Shown: in pieces, positions 38,191 to 42,152 of the stretch
How positions within the stretch are numbered: the first letter of the stretch is position 1
Layout of the letters: the number at the start of each line of letters is the position of its first letter
Source of the DNA: Streptomyces sp. Ru62
GTDB lineage: Bacteria > Actinomycetota > Actinomycetes > Streptomycetales > Streptomycetaceae
Reading direction: 5' to 3'
Assembly: GCF_002920615.1 (NCBI RefSeq)
Contig: NZ_PQSU01000053.1
Coordinates: forward strand, 1 to 42,152
DNA length: 42,152 bases
Position numbers and translations under genes: made by a program
The notes under the pieces: model-generated
What the model was told of the DNA's origin: nothing
What the model saw: the letters and a program-made list of their open reading frames with translations, nothing else
Database searches by the model: none

Positions 38191-40413
38191 GTGACAGCAG
38201 CAACGCATTCCACCCTTTTCCCGCAGGGCACCGGTGGCTCTCCCCACGCGGCTCCGCCGAGCGGGGCCGACGCGGTGCTCGAAGGGCTCGACCCCGAGCA
38301 GCGCGAGGTGGCCACCTCCCTGCACGGTCCGGTGTGCGTGCTGGCCGGAGCGGGCACCGGCAAGACCCGGGCGATCACCCACCGCATCGCCTACGGAGTG
38401 CGCGCCGGCATCCTCCAGCCGTCCAGCGTGCTCGCCGTCACCTTCACCAACCGCGCCGCCGGAGAGATGCGCGGCCGGCTGCGCCAGCTCGGCGCCCAGG
38501 GCGTCCAGGCCCGCACCTTCCACTCCGCCGCCCTGCGCCAGCTCCAGTACTTCTGGCCGAAAGCGATCGGTGGCTCCCTGCCCCGGCTCGTCGACCGCAA
38601 GATCCAGCTCGTCGCCGACGCGGCCGCCGCCCTCGGCACCCGGCTCGACCGCAACGAGCTGCGGGACGTGACCGCCGAGATCGAATGGTCCAAGGTCACC
38701 CAGACCGTCCCCGCCGACTACCCGTACGCGGCTGCGAAGGCCGGCCGAGAAGCCCCACGCGACCCGGCCGAGATCGCCCATCTCTACGCCGCCTACGAGG
38801 ACCTCAAACGCGACCGCGCCGTCATCGACTTCGAGGACGTCCTGCTGCTTACCGTCGCCGTCCTCCAGGACCGGCACGACATCGCCGAACAGGTCCGCGC
38901 GCAGTACCAGCACTTCGTCGTGGACGAGTACCAGGACGTCAGCCCCCTCCAGCAGCGGCTGCTGGACCTGTGGCTCGGCGACCGCGACAACCTGTGCGTC
39001 GTCGGCGACGCCAGCCAGACCATCTACTCGTTCACGGGAGCAACCCCCGACCACCTGCTCGACTTCCGCGCCCGCCACCCCGGCGCCACCGTCGTCAAAC
39101 TGGTCCGCGACTACCGCTCCAGCCCCCAGATCGTCCACCTCGCCAACGGCCTGCTGGCCCAGGCCCGGGGCCGCGCCGCCGGCCACCGGCTGGAACTCGT
39201 CTCCCAGCGCCCCACGGGGCCCGAGCCCGTCTACACCGAGTACACCGACGAGCCCGCCGAGGCCGAGGGCGCCGCCCGCCGCATCCGCGAGCTGATCGAC
39301 GCCGGCGTCCCGGCCGCCGAGATCGCCGTCCTGTTCCGCACCAACTCCCAGTCCGAGACCTACGAACAGGCGCTCGCCGACGCCGGCGTGCCCTACCAGC
39401 TCCGCGGCGCCGAACGCTTCTTCGACCGGCCCGAGGTCCGCAAGGCCGGCATCGCCCTGCGCGGCGCCGCCCGCTTCGGCGGCAACGACTCCCTCCTCGA
39501 CGACGCCGTGGACCTGCCTTCCCAGGTGCGCGCCGTCCTCTCCGGCGAGGGCTGGACCATCGAACCCCCGGCCGGCTCCGGCGCCGTCAGGGAGCGCTGG
39601 GAATCCCTGGCCGCCCTCGTCAACCTCGCCCACGACCTCGCCGCGGCCCGACCCGGAGTCACCCTCGCCGACTTCGTGGCGGAACTGGACGAACGGGCCA
39701 ACGCCCAGCACGCCCCCACCGTCCAGGGCGTCACCCTGGCCTCCCTGCACGCCGCCAAGGGCCTGGAGTGGGACGTCGTCTTCCTGGTCGGCGTCGCCGA
39801 GGGCATGCTCCCCATCACCTACGCCCGCACCGACGAGCAGATCGAGGAGGAACGCCGGCTCCTCTACGTCGGCGTGACCCGCGCCCGGGAACGCCTCCAT
39901 CTGTCCTGGGCCCTGTCCCGCTCACCCGGCGGACGCCCCAACCGACGGCCGAGCCGCTTCCTCGACGGGCTGCGCCCCGGCACCACCCCCACCGTCGGCC
40001 ACACCGGCGCCGGCACGGGCGCGGGCGTCGAACGCGGGACCACCGCGAGCACCCCCGTCACCCCCCGGCGCACCCAGCGCACCCCCGCCCGCTGCCGTGT
40101 CTGCGGCCGTACGCTCACCGACGCGGGCGAGATGAAGCTGATGCGCTGCGAGGACTGCCCCTCGGACATGGACGAAGGGCTCTACGAGCGGCTCCGGGAA
40201 TGGCGCGCGGTACAGGCCGAGCGCAGCGGCCAGCCCGACTTCTGCGTCTTCACCGACCGGACGCTGATGGCCATCGCCGAGGCGTGCCCGGAGAGCCCCG
40301 CCGAGCTCGCCCGCATCCCTGGCGTCCTCAACCGCAAGCTGCGCAGCTACGGAGCCGACGTTCTGGCCATATGCGCAGGTCAAGAACCCGGTGGAGACGA
40401 CGGCAGCGACTGA
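38191..40413 (+). CDS. uvrD2: UvrD2-type DNA helicase with HRDC domain and four-Cys motif
   Basis: A 740-residue superfamily-1A 3'-5' DNA helicase. Walker A LAGAGTGKT is at 51-59, VTFTNRAAGEM follows, DEYQD is near residue 247, then DASQTIYSFTG, LASLHAAKGLEWD and YVGVTRARERL. After the motor comes a tetra-cysteine motif, CRVC...CEDC (near 635 and 652), linking to a C-terminal HRDC domain (about 665-735, ending LRSYGADVLAICAG). This layout is that of mycobacterial UvrD2, an essential helicase there. The GTG at 38191 lies 6 nt after a CAGCAT -10 and precedes the conserved start TAATHSTLF; upstream open frame is repeat DNA. It is divergent from mrx1 and followed by the whiB7 locus. Confidence 0.92.
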   Translation: MTAATHSTLFPQGTGGSPHAAPPSGADAVLEGLDPEQREVATSLHGPVCVLAGAGTGKTRAITHRIAYGVRAGILQPSSVLAVTFTNRAAGEMRGRLRQLGAQGVQARTFHSAALRQLQYFWPKAIGGSLPRLVDRKIQLVADAAAALGTRLDRNELRDVTAEIEWSKVTQTVPADYPYAAAKAGREAPRDPAEIAHLYAAYEDLKRDRAVIDFEDVLLLTVAVLQDRHDIAEQVRAQYQHFVVDEYQDVSPLQQRLLDLWLGDRDNLCVVGDASQTIYSFTGATPDHLLDFRARHPGATVVKLVRDYRSSPQIVHLANGLLAQARGRAAGHRLELVSQRPTGPEPVYTEYTDEPAEAEGAARRIRELIDAGVPAAEIAVLFRTNSQSETYEQALADAGVPYQLRGAERFFDRPEVRKAGIALRGAARFGGNDSLLDDAVDLPSQVRAVLSGEGWTIEPPAGSGAVRERWESLAALVNLAHDLAAARPGVTLADFVAELDERANAQHAPTVQGVTLASLHAAKGLEWDVVFLVGVAEGMLPITYARTDEQIEEERRLLYVGVTRARERLHLSWALSRSPGGRPNRRPSRFLDGLRPGTTPTVGHTGAGTGAGVERGTTASTPVTPRRTQRTPARCRVCGRTLTDAGEMKLMRCEDCPSDMDEGLYERLREWRAVQAERSGQPDFCVFTDRTLMAIAEACPESPAELARIPGVLNRKLRSYGADVLAICAGQEPGGDDGSD

Positions 40414-40426
40414 TGCCAACTCGTCG

Positions 40427-40466
40427 AAAAAATAGTTTGCGCATGCCCCGCGAATCCCCATAGGTT
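40427..40466 (+). promoter_or_regulatory. WhiB7-type autoregulated promoter
   Basis: An AAAAAAT tract (40427-40433) lies 3 bp before the -35 TTGCGC (40437-40442), with 18 bp to the -10 TAGGTT (40461-40466). An AT-rich patch next to the -35 is the known recognition feature of WhiB7-SigA promoters. This implies positive autoregulation. Transcription should start near 40473. Confidence 0.8.
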
Positions 40467-40471
40467 CTAGG

Positions 40472-40510
40472 CACGGAAGCAGCGGCCTTCTCCAAGGCCC
40501 GGGTTCCGTG
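40472..40510 (+). promoter_or_regulatory. First leader hairpin of the whiB7 mRNA
   Basis: CACGGAA (40472-40478) pairs with TTCCGTG (40504-40510), and inside it GGCCTT (40484-40489) pairs with AAGGCC (40494-40499). It sits at the predicted 5' end. Confidence 0.6.
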
Positions 40511-40530
40511 ATGTACTTGCATATCCGAAC

Positions 40531-40552
40531 GGGACCGGTTCACCCCGGTCCC
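40531..40552 (+). promoter_or_regulatory. Second leader hairpin of the whiB7 mRNA
   Basis: GGGACCGG (40531-40538) pairs with CCGGTCCC (40545-40552) with a 6-nt loop. There is no T-tract after it. It lies just upstream of the uORF ribosome site. Confidence 0.55.
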
Positions 40553-40579
40553 TTGAGACGCCGAGAGGAGGCGAGTCCA

Positions 40580-40903
40580 GTGATCAGCATCAACACCAGC
40601 ACCACCGTCAGCACGGCCAAACTGACCGATCGCTCGACCGTCTCCACGTGCATGCTCGGCGCCTCGAACCAGGGCACCGGTCTGTCCGGCATCCGTGCCG
40701 TGCGTCCGGCGTCCTCCCCTGCCCTCGCGGTTCTTCCCATCCGTGAGCGCAATGAGCGACCGACCAAGGCACTGGAAGCAGTAGCGGCACAGGCGCACGC
40801 CTATGCCTTTGCGGCGGCCGGTGCCGGATTCCGGAAGCAGACGACGCAGCACCACCTGATGTGGGCCTTCCGTGGGCCAGAACCCTGGAGTGATCCAGCC
40901 TGA
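40580..40903 (+). CDS. Regulatory upstream ORF in the whiB7/wblC leader (107 residues)
   Basis: An upstream ORF with a strong ribosome site (GAGAGGAGG ending 8 nt before the GTG at 40580), inside the long leader of whiB7. It encodes a 107-residue peptide starting ISINTSTTVSTAKL, rich in Thr/Ser at first and in Arg/Ala later, with no recognised domain. The stop TGA at 40901-40903 is the first base of a small palindrome (TGATC...GATCA) and is followed 25 bp later by an intrinsic terminator. In actinobacteria the whiB7 leader is known to use uORF translation to sense ribosome-targeting antibiotics by attenuation. Stalling in this ORF would change downstream folding and let transcription reach whiB7. 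The ORF is much longer than the short leader ORFs I remember from mycobacteria. Confidence 0.75.
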   Translation: MISINTSTTVSTAKLTDRSTVSTCMLGASNQGTGLSGIRAVRPASSPALAVLPIRERNERPTKALEAVAAQAHAYAFAAAGAGFRKQTTQHHLMWAFRGPEPWSDPA

Positions 40904-40927
40904 TCGCCGATCAGGCCGGCGCCTTCA

Positions 40928-40970
40928 GGGCCGCGGAACCCCATCCGGGATCCGCGGCCCTTCTGTTTTC
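40928..40970 (+). terminator. Intrinsic terminator between uORF and whiB7
   Basis: GGGCCGCGGA (40928-40937) pairs with TCCGCGGCCC (40951-40960) in a 10-bp stem with a 13-nt loop, followed by TTCTGTTTTC. It is 24 bp past the uORF stop and 108 bp before the whiB7 start. Confidence 0.85.
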
Positions 40971-41077
40971 CCCGAACGGGGACGACGGAGCGAAGGGGCC
41001 TCGGGACAGGAAGAGAACCCGGTACCCAGCCGACACCCGGTCAACCGGCCGGACCGACCAGACGAGGAAAACCACCC

Positions 41078-41446
41078 GTGCAACTCGAAGCGCACGCCCC
41101 GTCCGTACCGCCCTCGCAAACGATCCCCCCGCCCGGCCTCACGGAGGACTCCACCTTGACCCCCCTCACCGCGCTCACCGCGCTCGACGACGCCATCGAG
41201 AACCTCGGCGTACCCGTCCCCTGCCGCTCCTACGACCCGGAGGTCTTCTTCGCCGAGTCGCCGGCGGACGTGGAGTACGCCAAGTCCCTCTGCCGCACCT
41301 GCCCGCTGATGGAGGCCTGCCTCGCCGGCGCCAAGGAGCGGCGCGAGCCCTGGGGCGTCTGGGGAGGCGAGCTGTTCGTCCAGGGCGTCGTCGTCGCCCG
41401 GAAGCGGCCCCGTGGTCGCCCGCGGAAGAACCCGGTCACGGCATGA
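41078..41446 (+). CDS. wblC: WhiB7/WblC iron-sulfur transcription factor
   Basis: A 122-residue WhiB-family regulator that activates intrinsic antibiotic-resistance genes with SigA. The four [4Fe-4S] cysteines are 49, 72, 75 and 81, followed by the GVWGGE turn (93-98) and an AT-hook RGRPRKN (112-118) specific to WhiB7/WblC. The GTG at 41078 has GAGGAAA about 8 nt upstream. The N-terminal 40 residues are low in structure and Pro/Thr-rich. Its promoter has the WhiB7 target features and its leader a uORF and a terminator, so control is by autoactivation plus attenuation. Its stop overlaps the ATG of the next gene, which is rare for whiB7 in my knowledge. Confidence 0.95.
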   Translation: MQLEAHAPSVPPSQTIPPPGLTEDSTLTPLTALTALDDAIENLGVPVPCRSYDPEVFFAESPADVEYAKSLCRTCPLMEACLAGAKERREPWGVWGGELFVQGVVVARKRPRGRPRKNPVTA

Positions 41447-41766
41447 ACACCGCAGGAACGATCGACCGCCCCCTCACGCACGACCCCAAGAAGCAGGCCC
41501 CGATGAAGCCGTCCACCAGCGAGCCCGCCGGCTCCGCGACCACAGACTTCCCCACCACCGGCGCCACCGAAGCGCGCCAGAACAGGAACCGTGAGATGCA
41601 ACTCATGCAAGAAGCCCTGGCTCGTGCGCATATGCACGAGCGACTCCATGAGGCCGCGCGCGAACGCCGGGCCGTGCGCCTGGCGGTCGCCCAGCGGATG
41701 CAGCGCCGAGCCGAGCGCGCCTCGCTGCGCGCCCGCCGCGCGCTCGCCATGGCCGTCATGCAGTAA
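41443..41766 (+). CDS. Basic helical protein coupled to whiB7, unknown function
   Basis: A 107-residue protein whose ATG overlaps the whiB7 stop (ATGA), so translation is coupled. Residues 1-45 are polar and disordered. From about residue 48 the sequence is one long amphipathic, Arg- and Ala-rich helix (MQLMQEALARAHMHERLHEA continuing through AERASLRARRALAMA), probably a coiled coil or an RNA- or DNA-binding helix. There is no cysteine and no membrane segment. No domain is recognised. Its fixed position behind whiB7 suggests a part in the antibiotic response, for example as a ribosome- or polymerase-binding partner; this is inference. A very strong terminator follows. Confidence 0.75.
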   Translation: MNTAGTIDRPLTHDPKKQAPMKPSTSEPAGSATTDFPTTGATEARQNRNREMQLMQEALARAHMHERLHEAARERRAVRLAVAQRMQRRAERASLRARRALAMAVMQ

Positions 41767-41816
41767 CGAACCACCTGAGCAGTGGTGGCCTCCCGGAGCA
41801 GGGAGGCGAAGCCTCC

Positions 41817-41856
41817 CCGCGGGGGCCGGTCCGGCCGAACGGACCGGCCCCCGCGG
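41817..41856 (+). terminator. 17-bp hairpin terminating the whiB7 transcript
   Basis: CCGCGGGGGCCGGTCCG (41817-41833) pairs perfectly with CGGACCGGCCCCCGCGG (41840-41856) around a 6-nt loop. A smaller hairpin, GCCTCCC/GGGAGGC (41788-41794 and 41801-41807), precedes it. Confidence 0.8.
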
Positions 41857-41890
41857 TGCGTTGCGCACGACGATCCGCCGGTCACGGGGT

Positions 41891-41896
41891 TATCGT
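41891..41896 (+). promoter_or_regulatory. -10 box of the zinc-ribbon gene
   Basis: TATCGT ends 6 nt before the GTG at 41903, again without a ribosome site, so a leaderless mRNA is likely. Confidence 0.45.
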
Positions 41897-41902
41897 CACC
41901 GG

Positions 41903-42115
41903 GTGACGAGTCTTCCCGGCGGAAGTGATCAGGGCGGCTCCACCGCGGAGCGCCACCGCCTGGTGTGCGCCCGCTGCGGCACCCCCGCCGACGGCCCCCA
42001 GCCGGCCACCTGGACCTGCTCCGTGGAGAACGGCGTCCGCCAGTACTTCTGCGACGCCTGCTCCCGGGAGAACCTCCGGGCGATCGAGGGACGGCTGGAC
42101 TCGGCCTGGTGGTGA
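41903..42115 (+). CDS. Small zinc-ribbon-like protein
   Basis: A 70-residue protein with two CXXC pairs, CARC and CDAC, plus a Cys in WTCSVENG, typical of a small zinc ribbon. It starts TSLPGGSDQ and ends AIEGRLDSAWW. The GTG at 41903 is 6 nt after a TATCGT -10; the open frame upstream overlaps the terminator region and is not used. Function unknown: it could bind nucleic acid or act as a metal-dependent adaptor. After its stop the window ends in a C-rich run (10 consecutive C). Confidence 0.75.
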   Translation: MTSLPGGSDQGGSTAERHRLVCARCGTPADGPQPATWTCSVENGVRQYFCDACSRENLRAIEGRLDSAWW

Positions 42116-42152
42116 GATCCCTTCCCCGGGGGCCCTCCCCCCCCCCGTCCCC

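Noticed and set aside
42116..42152. C-rich homopolymer at the window end
   Set aside because: A 10-base C run with no partner structure. It could be an assembly end effect; nothing functional can be supported.
1..42152. CRISPR array, rRNA, tRNA, insertion sequence or prophage
   Set aside because: No regularly spaced short repeats with unique spacers, no transposase or integrase, and no tRNA-like cloverleaf were seen. The tandem repeats found are contiguous or degenerate and lack spacers.

Overview
The window is a piece of a very high-GC actinobacterial chromosome, almost certainly Streptomyces. The signs are third-position G/C bias throughout, ATGA translational overlaps, many GTG starts, GGAGG-type ribosome sites, a wblC/whiB7 locus, and two dispersed repeats I know from Streptomyces genomes. 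From memory, the gene backbone matches the Mycobacterium tuberculosis Rv3197A-Rv3211 block and the S. coelicolor SCO5166-SCO5190 block: rhlE-type helicase, ferritin-like protein, DUF3107, TetR, LipV-like hydrolase, DUF3152 protein, moeZ, alkyltransferase-like protein, adnA-adnB, nudC, mycoredoxin, uvrD2, whiB7. I could not run a search to confirm this.

Layout. 1-7825: conserved block with a DEAD-box RNA helicase (minus, cut by the window start), a ferritin-like protein, a small membrane protein, a DUF3107 protein, a TetR regulator, a small acidic protein, an alpha/beta hydrolase and a membrane-anchored DUF3152 putative zinc protease. 7826-13566: a peptide ABC transporter operon (lipoprotein, two permeases, one fused double ATPase) preceded by an attenuator made of a strong promoter, a leaderless cysteine-containing leader peptide and an intrinsic terminator. 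13567-19170: a tightly coupled glycan operon with a PelF-like (DUF3492) glycosyltransferase, a polytopic membrane protein, a 40-residue peptide, a sugar-nucleotide epimerase and a spherulin-4-type glycosidase. This is the best candidate for an undescribed system.

19195-26655: moeZ (sulfur-carrier activation), then on the minus strand two tandem TAP-like secreted lipoprotein peptidases and a large membrane protein that joins a degenerate kinase domain to a UPF0104 flippase-like domain. 26842-40413: genome maintenance and redox block with an alkyltransferase-like protein, AdnA and AdnB (helicase-nuclease for double-strand-break resection), an M20 dipeptidase, NudC (NAD/NADH hydrolase and RNA deNADding), mycoredoxin-1 and UvrD2. 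40414-42115: the antibiotic-response locus, with a WhiB7-type autoregulated promoter, a structured leader with a 107-codon upstream ORF and an intrinsic terminator, whiB7/wblC, a translationally coupled basic helical protein, and a small zinc-ribbon protein.

Two themes recur. Several genes have a TANNNT or CANNNT -10 box 6-8 nt before the start codon and no Shine-Dalgarno site, so they are probably leaderless. Several proteins carry in-frame minisatellite inserts (33, 36 and 90 bp periods), and two intergenic regions carry degenerate 38-43 bp tandem repeats. Coordinates and motifs are read directly from the sequence; family assignments are from motif recognition, and functional links are inference.
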